DNA of 24,102 nt from a virus: positions 1 to 24,102 of the IMG/VR virus record IMGVR_UViG_3300022723_000136. One strand, written 5' to 3'. Positions 13,512-21,353 of the stretch are shown in pieces; position 1 is the first letter of the stretch; each line of letters opens with the position of its first letter. Both the position numbers and the translations under genes were made by a program. The notes beneath the pieces are model-generated. The model was given only the letters and a program-made list of their open reading frames with translations. It had not been told where the DNA came from and made no database searches.

Positions 13512-14170
13512 TGCAAGTCTTCCATGGCAAGATCAAAAGGCTTGGCCGGGATATTGGCCTGTGTTGGCGTAATCGCTTCTATCGTTATACCTAAAGTAGC
13601 GGCCTCTTCAACAAAGGCTTCAAGCGCCGGTCGAAACCGTATCTCGTAATTTGACTGTGACGCGGGCACGGCATGGCCAGCATGCCAATGCGTGCGCGAC
13701 CCCTTGAACCCCATGTCAAACCCCGCGAGGTAAATGCGCGATGCACCTAAGTGCACTGCAAGCTGAATGGCCCCATGCCCGCTGTTTTTCCCGGTGATGC
13801 GCGCCCGATCTTGGGTCAAAGCCACTTCTGGCAATAGCTGCATATGGTAGATGTTCAAACCCGGCGGATAGCCGTTTGCGCCGGGGCGACTGGCCGTTAT
13901 CGGCAGGTGCCCTATCTGTGCGACTATGCCGCCATGCCACTGCCACCACCGCCGATCTCGTGCGAAAAGCGGGTGCGGTGTTTCGGGAAATAGCAGATAG
14001 GAGTTATTGACCAAGATCAGCCGTTCCGCATGCTTAAGGTGGGTCGCATGTTCCAGCGTAAGGCCCGGACCCCCGCCGACTATGGCGACTGCGCGGCCCT
14101 GCAAAGGGCGATTTACCGGTTCTACAAAAGGGCCCGTTGCTTTCCAAGAAATGTCCGTTTGCCAACTCAT
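13487..14170 (-). CDS. DUF115/MptE-like Rossmann protein
   Basis: The product has 227 residues. VAIVGGGPGLTLE (28-40) is a Rossmann-type loop, and GKNSGHGAIQLAVHLGASRI (127-146) followed by YLAGFDM is the hallmark of the DUF115 / 6-hydroxymethylpterin pyrophosphokinase MptE-like fold. That fold is also found in flagellin-glycosylation Maf proteins and in many phage proteins of unsettled function. The gene is coupled to the outer spanin by an ATGA overlap (14167-14170) and opens the six-gene glycan cassette. Activity on a nonulosonic-acid or similar activated sugar is a reasonable guess from the Maf resemblance and the neighbours, no more. Confidence 0.65.
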   Translation of the reverse strand: MSWQTDISWKATGPFVEPVNRPLQGRAVAIVGGGPGLTLEHATHLKHAERLILVNNSYLLFPETPHPLFARDRRWWQWHGGIVAQIGHLPITASRPGANGYPPGLNIYHMQLLPEVALTQDRARITGKNSGHGAIQLAVHLGASRIYLAGFDMGFKGSRTHWHAGHAVPASQSNYEIRFRPALEAFVEEAATLGITIEAITPTQANIPAKPFDLAMEDLQCQPEQLG

Positions 14171-14451
14171 TTAGATAGGGTGTCCTTTATCGCGGCCAGT
14201 TGCTCTTGGTAATAGGCCCGTTCGGCCCGGCGCTTCTGTATGCAGTCCGATAGAGCGGCATAAGTGCGCACCAAAGCTGTTTGCATATCGGAAGACAAGC
14301 CCCGAGTAGGGAGGTCCGGCCACTGGCAGGGGGCCGCTAATGCGGGTGGGGGTGGATCAAGGTCGAAGTCGTTGGATGGTAGAGTCGAGGACGCGCAGTT
14401 GCTCAACAGAAACGCACTCAATAGCATCGGTGTCAGAAACCGCAGTTTCAA
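14167..14451 (-). CDS. Outer-membrane spanin lipoprotein (Rz1-like)
   Basis: The product has about 94 residues. I propose the TTG at 14449-14451 as start because it gives a complete lipoprotein signal, MKLRFLTPMLLSAFLLSNC, with the modified Cys at residue 19; the ATG at 14427 is the alternative and would lack the basic n-region. Asn before the Cys is not the usual residue. After the Cys comes a short Pro-rich stretch (DPPPPALAAP) typical of Rz1, then a helical tail. The gene begins inside the inner-spanin gene in another frame and runs past its end by about 190 bp. It should reach the inner spanin across the periplasm and fuse the membranes at lysis. Confidence 0.72.
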   Translation of the reverse strand: MKLRFLTPMLLSAFLLSNCASSTLPSNDFDLDPPPPALAAPCQWPDLPTRGLSSDMQTALVRTYAALSDCIQKRRAERAYYQEQLAAIKDTLSK

Positions 14452-14689
14452 AATCCGCAAGGATGCGCTGGTGCTGTTCTTGCAATTGGACAAGCTCAAG
14501 AGTAGCCGCCCGCGCATTGTCCCGCGCCGTTCGTAATTTGATCCGAAGTTGGGTCGTAATTTCATCCTGCTTACTTTCCCAAACAGCCCGCTCCTGTTCG
14601 ACTCCAAACATATAGGCTTTCCACACTACCAGCCCGGCGATGGTAAGGGCGGCGATCACATGCCCGTATCGGGAAAGAACCCAGAGCAT
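14357..14689 (-). CDS. Inner-membrane spanin (Rz-like)
   Basis: The product has 110 residues. An N-terminal transmembrane helix (about residues 8-25, HVIAALTIAGLVVWKAY) is followed by a long periplasmic helix with coiled-coil character (about 30-110: VEQERAVWESKQDEITTQL, then LELVQLQEQHQRIL). This is the plan of i-spanins. It starts 2 nt after the endolysin stop with no clear Shine-Dalgarno, so translation is probably coupled. The outer spanin overlaps it in a different frame. Confidence 0.8.
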   Translation of the reverse strand: MLWVLSRYGHVIAALTIAGLVVWKAYMFGVEQERAVWESKQDEITTQLRIKLRTARDNARAATLELVQLQEQHQRILADFETAVSDTDAIECVSVEQLRVLDSTIQRLRP

Positions 14690-14691
14690 GA

Positions 14692-15729
14692 TCAGCGACT
14701 AAGGCGGTATTCAGCCAAGCGTGCGGCCTTCGAACGGTTGGAATAGAGATAGGCCCCCGCTGCAATGACGCCTAGAAGCACCACAGCGGCGATCAGAGCG
14801 ACCTTTACGGTATCTGAGGGGGTATCCCCCAGAATTGCCGTAGTCGCCCCTGTGGCGGCTGTGCTGAGCCCTGTGACGGCCTTTACTTTGTCGGCAAGGC
14901 TTTCGCTCTCGGTAGCTTCCAACTCGGGCTTGGGGGAGTAGCTTGCTGTGTCTCTCAGTTTTTCCCAAGTCTTGGCCCCGACTACCCCATCAACCACCAT
15001 CTTGTGCGCCGCCTGAAAAGCCCGGACCCCATCAAGAGTTTCCGCCCCGAAGTAGCCATCCACTTCCACGGCATAGCCCCGAGTTGCCAACGCCTTTTGA
15101 AGTTCAAGAACAGGTGCGCCCCGCGAACCGAGCCGAATGACACTAGGGGAGCCGCCGCCCGTAATACGGGCATATGCCGTTCGGATTTTCCGGGCATAGA
15201 CTTCCGGCTGACCTGAACCGTTGTATTTGCGCGCGAACTGATAGAAATCTTGTGCCCGCAAGTCTCCATCGGCCCCGATAGTCTGAATGAAAGTGACTGC
15301 CGCTTTAAGCTGATGGTCTACGTTTTCCTCGAACCGCTGTACCATGTCCAAAGCGGATTTGAACCCGGATCGTTCAGCGTTGAACCCCATGATCTGGAAA
15401 CCGCCCCAGCTTGAAGCGTAACACGCTGCTTCTTGATCACGGGCATAGGCTTGCATGAACATGCGGCGGCGTGTCAGCGTAGCCAATTTGAGGCTATCCC
15501 GCCATGTGCCGCTGAAACCGATAGCGCGTTGCAACTCTTTCGGCAGGTGGTGTGGTTCAAAGCGCCGGATGAAAGACCCGTCAGATGCGTACCACCGGCC
15601 CGACGCCTCTACCTGTATCACAGCCTGCAACAGTTCAACGCTGATACCCAGATCGCGGGCCGCGCGATTGAGGGCCGTTTCTGACGGGCTTGAATTCGAG
15701 CCCCGGTATTTGAAAACTGAGTGTGACAT
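14692..15729 (-). CDS. Endolysin: N-acetylmuramidase, peptidoglycan-binding domain, C-terminal membrane helix
   Basis: The product has 345 residues. Residues about 15-185 match the N-acetylmuramidase (DUF3380) fold, with a VEASG motif (Glu41 likely catalytic) and SWGGFQIMGFN (107-117). Residues 198-260 are a PG_binding_1 repeat (VIRLGSRGAPVLELQKAL, then VDGYFGAETLDGVRAFQ). After a Glu-rich linker there is one strong membrane segment (about 309-329, VKVALIAAVVLLGVIAAGAYL) with a basic tail NRSKAARLAEYRLSR. No N-terminal signal is seen. It cleaves the glycan backbone at lysis; the membrane helix may anchor it or substitute for holin function. It has its own promoter at 15752-15780 and a GGAGG site before the ATG. 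Confidence 0.85.
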   Translation of the reverse strand: MSHSVFKYRGSNSSPSETALNRAARDLGISVELLQAVIQVEASGRWYASDGSFIRRFEPHHLPKELQRAIGFSGTWRDSLKLATLTRRRMFMQAYARDQEAACYASSWGGFQIMGFNAERSGFKSALDMVQRFEENVDHQLKAAVTFIQTIGADGDLRAQDFYQFARKYNGSGQPEVYARKIRTAYARITGGGSPSVIRLGSRGAPVLELQKALATRGYAVEVDGYFGAETLDGVRAFQAAHKMVVDGVVGAKTWEKLRDTASYSPKPELEATESESLADKVKAVTGLSTAATGATTAILGDTPSDTVKVALIAAVVLLGVIAAGAYLYSNRSKAARLAEYRLSR

Positions 15730-15751
15730 GGGCGTGTCCCTCCGATGCAGA

Positions 15752-15780
15752 AACCTAGTCTAGCTTTTGTCGCTTGTCTA
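15752..15780 (-). promoter_or_regulatory. Promoter of the lysis genes
   Basis: On the minus strand the -35 TAGACA (15775-15780) is followed by a 17-bp spacer (15758-15774) and the -10 TAGGTT (15752-15757). It begins directly next to the TGA stop of the LamG gene and lies 23 nt upstream of the endolysin ATG. TAGACAAG is shared with the SSB promoter. Confidence 0.55.
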
Positions 15781-16503
15781 TCACGTTACCGGGAAGGTCT
15801 CTTCAGGCGTAAAGCTTGCCGAGTATCGGGACGTGCCGTGCGTGATACGAACAGGCCCCATATTTCCGGTGAAACGACGACTGGTATTGAACCGGTTGTC
15901 TCCGATATAGATGTCCTGCCCATTGGAACTTGGGGTCAGGGCTTGGATATCCGTAGAAGTTTGGACCACCCCGTCTATGAATATGCGATGCACATTGGAA
16001 GTTCGGCTTACCGCAACGTGGTACCATTGAGCCGGATTTAGGCTTGTGTCCGATATAAGCGTAACTAAAGAACTTCCACTCCGAAAAGCATCCCAACGTA
16101 GATCACCAGAGTTGTTCACGGTTAAGCGGCCCTCTTCGGCCCCAAAGGCGTCTCGCTTGCCTATGACCGTGTTAATTTCGGTAGTGTCGTCAATGTATAC
16201 CCACGCTTCCCATGTGAAATCATCGGAGTTCGCAATGGAAGCCGACGCGCTGGTGCCGGTAACATGAAGGGCAGACGAGCCATCCAACCCGAGGGTCGTG
16301 TTCCCATTCAAAAGCAACGTGTCATCAAGCGTCGGGGTTCCGACTTCAAACACGGTGTTAGCCGCAGGGGATTGATCGTCAAACCCGGCATAATAGTCAT
16401 TGTTCACGTAGAGCACATCGGCGATGTGAGGGTCCGTAATAACCCCACCCGCCCCGGCAGGGCTATTTTGGGCAATCACACCCATAAGTGTGGTCAGGCT
16501 CAT
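15781..16503 (-). CDS. LamG/concanavalin-like tail appendage protein
   Basis: The product has 240 residues. From about residue 70 it reads as a Laminin_G_3-type jelly roll: DDFTWEAWVYIDD, INTVIGKRDAFG, AQWYHVAVSRTSNVHRIFID, GQDIYIGDNRF and FTGNMGPVRITHGTSRY. Such domains bind carbohydrates and are common on tail fibres and on the C-termini of phage structural proteins. The ATG overlaps the previous stop (ATGA, 16500-16503), so it belongs to the tail operon. A surface-exposed receptor-binding or glycan-binding role is likely; the exact virion location is not known. Confidence 0.75.
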   Translation of the reverse strand: MSLTTLMGVIAQNSPAGAGGVITDPHIADVLYVNNDYYAGFDDQSPAANTVFEVGTPTLDDTLLLNGNTTLGLDGSSALHVTGTSASASIANSDDFTWEAWVYIDDTTEINTVIGKRDAFGAEEGRLTVNNSGDLRWDAFRSGSSLVTLISDTSLNPAQWYHVAVSRTSNVHRIFIDGVVQTSTDIQALTPSSNGQDIYIGDNRFNTSRRFTGNMGPVRITHGTSRYSASFTPEETFPVT

Positions 16504-17210
16504 ATCGTTTCCAAATCCCCGAACAGATAGTACGTATCAGCAGTGCCCAGATCAGGCAAGAGAGTAACCGCCGCGCCAACCCCGGTCGTGCGAGTAGCCC
16601 CGGCCTTGGCGATGATAGATACGCCCGATTGCTCGTCAAATGTCCATTTCCCGTTATTGATCTGGATAAAGGTAACGGGTTCTGTTCCGGTCAAACCGGA
16701 AGGTACAAAGATCGTTGCGGCAGACGCGCTATTCAAGAAAACCACGTTGTTTCCATCAAGATCAGCATCGGTCAGATCACGGGAAGTTGTCGTCGTGGAT
16801 TGGGATTGGCCGGGGGCGGAGCTGCTACCCCCTGACCCACCGCCGGACACTGTATATACATCAGCCCCGTCCGTATGCATAAGTGCCAGTGTGCCAATGC
16901 CGATCACAGCCGCGTCAGTACCCGCGTCCAGCACTTCGATAGTCGCCGCTGCATCGGTCGTGTTGAGAACGGCCCAACGCCGGGCGATATTCGGCACGCG
17001 CACAACAAAACCCGAGCCCGGCGTTCCGGTCAATTCCAAAAGCCCGTATTCCAAGAATTCGGTGTTTGTCAGGGTAACATCGCCCGTAATCGCTTTGGAC
17101 AGTACCCGGTTCTGGGCGTTGTCAAGGATATCGAAGGCGTCGTTTATCGTGACTTCCTTGTTGCTCTGTCCGACCGTTACGTGCGTGATATTCAGTTGAC
17201 CAGTTGCCAT
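16500..17210 (-). CDS. Putative tail fibre / structural protein
   Basis: The product has 236 residues, beginning MATGQLNITHVTVGQSNKEV, a beginning commonly seen in tail-fibre proteins of alphaproteobacterial phages. Two beta-rich halves are separated by a Gly/Ser linker (SGGGSGGSSSAPGQSQSTTT, about 123-142). The second half has FVPSGLTGTEPVTFIQINNG and an AGATRTTGVGAAVTL stretch typical of repeated beta-prism units. The ATG overlaps the preceding stop (TAATG, 17208-17212). No enzymatic motif is seen. Likely part of the tip or fibre with the LamG protein. Confidence 0.6.
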   Translation of the reverse strand: MATGQLNITHVTVGQSNKEVTINDAFDILDNAQNRVLSKAITGDVTLTNTEFLEYGLLELTGTPGSGFVVRVPNIARRWAVLNTTDAAATIEVLDAGTDAAVIGIGTLALMHTDGADVYTVSGGGSGGSSSAPGQSQSTTTTSRDLTDADLDGNNVVFLNSASAATIFVPSGLTGTEPVTFIQINNGKWTFDEQSGVSIIAKAGATRTTGVGAAVTLLPDLGTADTYYLFGDLETI

Positions 17211-20200
17211 TAGCTTTCCTCTACGTAGAGTGCCCGAACTTTCGACATACCGCGCCCGACTTGCGATGATAGCTGGAACACGCGAACATAAATCGGGTCC
17301 AGCCCTGCTATTACTCGCGCCGCGTCGAAACCATCCGCCGACATTTGCGCCTCAGTATACTCTACCGCTTCGCTGGTTGCATCAAGAGTTCGGCGAATTC
17401 GATAGGCGACCCCATCCTCACTATAGGCTTCCGTATCTTCAGACAGGGGGACTTCCCCGCTTGGGGCGCTATTCAAAAGCCGCCCGCCAACCCGAGTACG
17501 GCGCACCCACTGTATTTCGTATTCGCTGCTTTCAGGTACTAGCTTGATATGAGTGGGCTCATAGGGTTGCAAGGCCCGCAATTGCAGCGTTTGGGTTCGA
17601 TCCTTCGCTACAAAACCCGGTGAGTGCGCGGGCAGGATTTGATAGCGGGCGGATGCCCCGTCAGAATTCAATCCCTCAAACCACCCGGTTGTCCAACCGG
17701 GATCAAGGAAAATCAGGTAAGTCAGGCCCGCCCCATTGCCGGTTGTGCCCGGCGCATCGTAGCCAGTAGCAAAGGTATCCGTCCCCCGCTTGCCGCGAAT
17801 GAACCCGCTAAGGCGGTAGTCTCCGTTGCTTAGAAGCTCTACATCTCGAAACCCGATAATCTCCACTTCACCAGAACCGCTCTTCAAAAGAGCGGCTGTA
17901 TTGAAATCGAACTGCACCATGTCCGTTTCCGAAACACTGGCAAGCTGGTCCGCCCCTACCAGCATCCCGATATCCACTGAGGCTTCCTGTATGCCATTCC
18001 AGAAATCGCCGGGGATGTCCGGCATGGCCTCGCGTAGAACGCCCCACGGGGCTTCGCGTGGGATCACTGTCTTGGTCGTAAACCCGCCACCCTCTATGGA
18101 AAGCCGCAGTGCAGTTCCGGGATACACGCGCGTGCTGCCCACGGGCGAACGCGCGCCCGCGCAATAGATCAGGGCAGAGTTGCGGCCTTCCATGTCTCCA
18201 TCCCGCAAGAGCGGCATGTCAAGAAGCCAACCAGTAACGGCTTTGGTGTACGAGGCCGTAAGCCCGCCAACCGTATAGTTCGGTGATCCCGGCGGCTGAA
18301 CGCCCTGTATCCGCTGCGTATAGATTTCAGTGTCAGCAACGGGGCCTTCTATCTCTACTTCGAGATTGGCCCCAACGCTTACGCGGTTGGCCCGAATGCC
18401 CTCTACGCGCCCCTCAGCAGTTACTTGCACGATATCATTCGGCAAAAGAGAGACATAGCGCGGGGGCAGGCGCAACCGAAAAATCTCGGCGATGCGTGCC
18501 CCTTCATCCGCAGTAAGATACAGGGGGAGTTCAATATGCTGTTCCCCGACTGAATTCATGGTCGTAGCCGGTGTGCTTATGCGCCGCGCGCCCTGCACCA
18601 TCTTGTTGTCGTCTTCTACCGGATCAAGGTGTTTGACAAACAAGGCACGCGGCGTTTCCAATTCCTGACCACGGGACTCTTCGAACAGATTGGCATTCTG
18701 CGGTCGCACCAAGTCCTCTTCAGGAATTACCATATCAAGCTGGTTATCGTGGAATCGGAAAACCAATTGCCCATTCTCTTCGCGGCCATAGAAGTTAAAG
18801 GCCGTCATGAGCGGTTCTAAAGCCGCGCGATAGGACAGGCTACGGGAAATCCCGTAGCCTTGCACCGATTGGGTTGCTAGGTCCGTGGTATCTATGTCGC
18901 TGAGTGAAAGCTTGCTGCGCTGCACAATGTCTTTCACGATAACGTCAAGGTTTTCCGGCGCGCGTTCCCCCTCTACAAAGAGATAGAATATGCCACGATT
19001 GGGGTCGATCTGCCGACCATCTTCTACAAAGAATTTACCGTTTACAGCCCCGCCGGACCAAATTACGCCATCGCCGCGCGGATAATCAGTCGGGGCAGAA
19101 TTGTACTCATCCAGAAGTTCCCCACTGGCCGTGTCATACGTATTGAACTCGCGCATGGATATGTCGCGATAGATGTAGCCTTCAGAAAAATCGAACCAGC
19201 GCGTCGTATAATACGGGGCAGGCATGGGATCATCGGAGTTCCACAGGGTTTGCGGGCTGAATTGAAAGGCCCCCTCAGTGATGCCAAACCCGCCCTTGGG
19301 GGCTACTGCCTTGTTAAGTCGATAGGCGATTGTATCGGGGCCGTCAGTGCCGGGGATGGACCACACAAGGATATCTTGCGCTTCATCATACCAGATGTGT
19401 TGCCGCCCGGTCCCCGCAGTATTGGACCGGCGGGTAATAAGGATTTCAGGGTCATCGGGACTGCCGCTTCCAAGTCCGGCAATCGTATTTGCCGGAAGGT
19501 TCCGAACACGATAGGCAATCAGATGATAAGGCCCGTTTGTGGTATTCAGGTTGCTATCTTCCTCTATGCCGATAGCAAAGAAATACCGGGCTTCGGTGGT
19601 CTGTGGCCCTTGGCATAGGGACGCGCCGCCTGCGAATCCGACAATATCGGGCGGATCGTTTGTACCGTCATCCAACTCTTGACCGGCGTCATTGGACCCC
19701 CACTGGTATTTGAAACCCAGATCGGTCAGTTCTACAACCGACATGACTGCGGTATCTTGAAGGGGCGAAAAGGTATTAGTGCCCAGAAACACCCCGAAGT
19801 ATTTCTTGGGATTGGCAACTGAACCTTCGACCCCTTGAAAAGAGAGCGGCCCCCCGCTTTCGATAATCTCGATATTGCGATTGCCGTTCAGGTAAATCTT
19901 TTCGGGTTCAAAATCCAAACAGATAGGGTCGCGCTCCCCCTGCTTCATAGCGGCCCCTACATCAGACTTCGGGCCGGATGCACACACCTTGAAAGTCGGG
20001 CTTCGAAAAGACCGCTGTATCAGCGTAAGGCTTTCTTTCTCAATCAGGGCATAGTTTTCATTATCGCTGGGTGCAGAGGTGCCTACTAGCAGATAGGGGC
20101 AATCCCGGCCCGCCCGGATAAGCCGGGTAGGGCTCCCTGTAAAGATGGGGCTGATATCGGAAAAGGCCCGCTTGGCGACCACCTCCCCGGTAAAGGCTTC

Positions 20201-20929
20201 ATTCACAATCAGGGAAGAGACGCCATCGTCGTCCTCACCCGAGGTATACAGCATCTCGTTTACCGGGTCGTAATCGGCCCATGTATCAGAGTCCCCATCC
20301 CGGATATCGTCCAGATAATAGCTGAATTTGTCGGCCACCACTTGATCAAAGGCCACCAAAAACCGGAGCGTGGGGATGCGGTTGCCGAAGTTTTCCAAGG
20401 GCAGGCGATTGAAAACGACATAGGCAATCCCCCGATAGGCCGGGCACTCCTCGGTGCCGACATCGGCCTCTATGATCGGATCACGGGGTTGGTCTGCCGT
20501 GCCCTCGTACACTGTGAAATCAAGGTCTTCCATTATGTCAGGCAACTCAGTGCCTTCATCCAGTTGATCATAGATGATCTTGCCGTCAGCATAGATGCGC
20601 AGTATGCGTGCGATTTGGCGGCGGCACAGGCCAACTGCAAAAGTCCCGAAATACCGATAGGTGATGTTCTCCCCAAGGCTGAAAGGGTCGCCTTTGGAAA
20701 TGTCAGATGTGGTAACTACCTCTTCAATATCTTGCCCCCAGATAATGTTACCGGACAAAATGGTGGTGCCGTACCCCAAACTGATTTCCTCCCCGTAAGT
20801 AGAGGTGGTCAGCGTGGTATCGTCCAGCCGGGGGCCTTCATTTACTTGCTTTGGAGTAAGCGCCGATATGGCCAGCCGAATTGCGGCTTGCAGGGCTATG
20901 TTGATAAGGATGCCACCGGGATCAGCCAT
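17210..20929 (-). CDS. Giant tail-tip protein (GTA gp15 'megatron' / lambda J-like)
   Basis: The product has 1239 residues from the ATG at 20927-20929, which overlaps the peptidase stop; an in-frame TTG at 20932 is less likely. The N-terminus has a hydrophobic helix (ILINIALQAAIRLAISAL, about 6-23) and then YGEEISLGYGTTILSGNIIWG, characteristic of central tail-tip proteins. The C-terminal third (WTGWFEGLNSDGASARYQIL; ALQPYEPTHIKLV) has the fibronectin-like and receptor-facing layout of GTA gp15 and lambda J. It forms the host-contacting tip beneath the hub. Its size and place after DUF2460, DUF2163 and NlpC/P60 genes match the GTA cluster order. A block of about residues 190-580 with Asp/Gly-rich loops may be a beta-propeller insertion; I cannot confirm it. 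Confidence 0.8.
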   Translation of the reverse strand: MADPGGILINIALQAAIRLAISALTPKQVNEGPRLDDTTLTTSTYGEEISLGYGTTILSGNIIWGQDIEEVVTTSDISKGDPFSLGENITYRYFGTFAVGLCRRQIARILRIYADGKIIYDQLDEGTELPDIMEDLDFTVYEGTADQPRDPIIEADVGTEECPAYRGIAYVVFNRLPLENFGNRIPTLRFLVAFDQVVADKFSYYLDDIRDGDSDTWADYDPVNEMLYTSGEDDDGVSSLIVNEAFTGEVVAKRAFSDISPIFTGSPTRLIRAGRDCPYLLVGTSAPSDNENYALIEKESLTLIQRSFRSPTFKVCASGPKSDVGAAMKQGERDPICLDFEPEKIYLNGNRNIEIIESGGPLSFQGVEGSVANPKKYFGVFLGTNTFSPLQDTAVMSVVELTDLGFKYQWGSNDAGQELDDGTNDPPDIVGFAGGASLCQGPQTTEARYFFAIGIEEDSNLNTTNGPYHLIAYRVRNLPANTIAGLGSGSPDDPEILITRRSNTAGTGRQHIWYDEAQDILVWSIPGTDGPDTIAYRLNKAVAPKGGFGITEGAFQFSPQTLWNSDDPMPAPYYTTRWFDFSEGYIYRDISMREFNTYDTASGELLDEYNSAPTDYPRGDGVIWSGGAVNGKFFVEDGRQIDPNRGIFYLFVEGERAPENLDVIVKDIVQRSKLSLSDIDTTDLATQSVQGYGISRSLSYRAALEPLMTAFNFYGREENGQLVFRFHDNQLDMVIPEEDLVRPQNANLFEESRGQELETPRALFVKHLDPVEDDNKMVQGARRISTPATTMNSVGEQHIELPLYLTADEGARIAEIFRLRLPPRYVSLLPNDIVQVTAEGRVEGIRANRVSVGANLEVEIEGPVADTEIYTQRIQGVQPPGSPNYTVGGLTASYTKAVTGWLLDMPLLRDGDMEGRNSALIYCAGARSPVGSTRVYPGTALRLSIEGGGFTTKTVIPREAPWGVLREAMPDIPGDFWNGIQEASVDIGMLVGADQLASVSETDMVQFDFNTAALLKSGSGEVEIIGFRDVELLSNGDYRLSGFIRGKRGTDTFATGYDAPGTTGNGAGLTYLIFLDPGWTTGWFEGLNSDGASARYQILPAHSPGFVAKDRTQTLQLRALQPYEPTHIKLVPESSEYEIQWVRRTRVGGRLLNSAPSGEVPLSEDTEAYSEDGVAYRIRRTLDATSEAVEYTEAQMSADGFDAARVIAGLDPIYVRVFQLSSQVGRGMSKVRALYVEES

Positions 20930-21353
20930 CAATCACCCCCGGAAAATCCCAAGCGCACAAAAGCTTTCGGGTCTTTTTACCATGATGCAGCATGTCCACC
21001 ACAACCCGCTTCTTGCTGGCAAGGGCGTGCACGATGCTGCCCCGATCTGGATCAAGCACGATACCGGCATGATACGGTGAGCCTTGAAAGGAATAGACCA
21101 CCGCAGTTCCGGGCTTAAGTGAACGCAAGTTCACTACAGGCTGCATGTATTTCTGGAAGTACCGCAGCATAGTTCCATCGGGTTGCGCGCGATACGGGGG
21201 TATCTTGGGCTGGGGGCTGAGCCCGAGGTCACACCAGACCGATATGAGCAACCCCACGCAATCGACCCCGGTGTGATCACGCCCCATATGCCGCCATGGC
21301 ACTCCGACATGATTTCGGGCCAAATCAACAATATGCGTGCGGGTCAGGTTCAT
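20922..21353 (-). CDS. NlpC/P60 peptidoglycan endopeptidase of the tail tip
   Basis: The product has 143 residues. The NlpC/P60 triad is visible: Cys32 in VDCVGLL, His95 in SPYHAGIV and His109 in IVHAL. It is equivalent to gp14 of the Rhodobacter GTA and to lambda K and would open the cell wall locally during DNA entry. The ATG overlaps the DUF2163 stop (ATGA, 21350-21353) and the gene overlaps the start of the tip protein. The length is typical for stand-alone tail members. Confidence 0.88.
   Translation of the reverse strand: MNLTRTHIVDLARNHVGVPWRHMGRDHTGVDCVGLLISVWCDLGLSPQPKIPPYRAQPDGTMLRYFQKYMQPVVNLRSLKPGTAVVYSFQGSPYHAGIVLDPDRGSIVHALASKKRVVVDMLHHGKKTRKLLCAWDFPGVIDG

Noticed and set aside
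14452-14607. Longer N-terminus for the outer spanin (start at 14607)
   Set aside because: It would put about 52 polar residues before the lipoprotein signal, which would prevent export.
15751-15767. Imperfect dyad AAACCTAGTCTAGCTTT, reminiscent of the primase terminator
   Set aside because: One central mismatch, a 3-base loop and no T run; it overlaps the lysis promoter, so it is more likely promoter sequence than a terminator.
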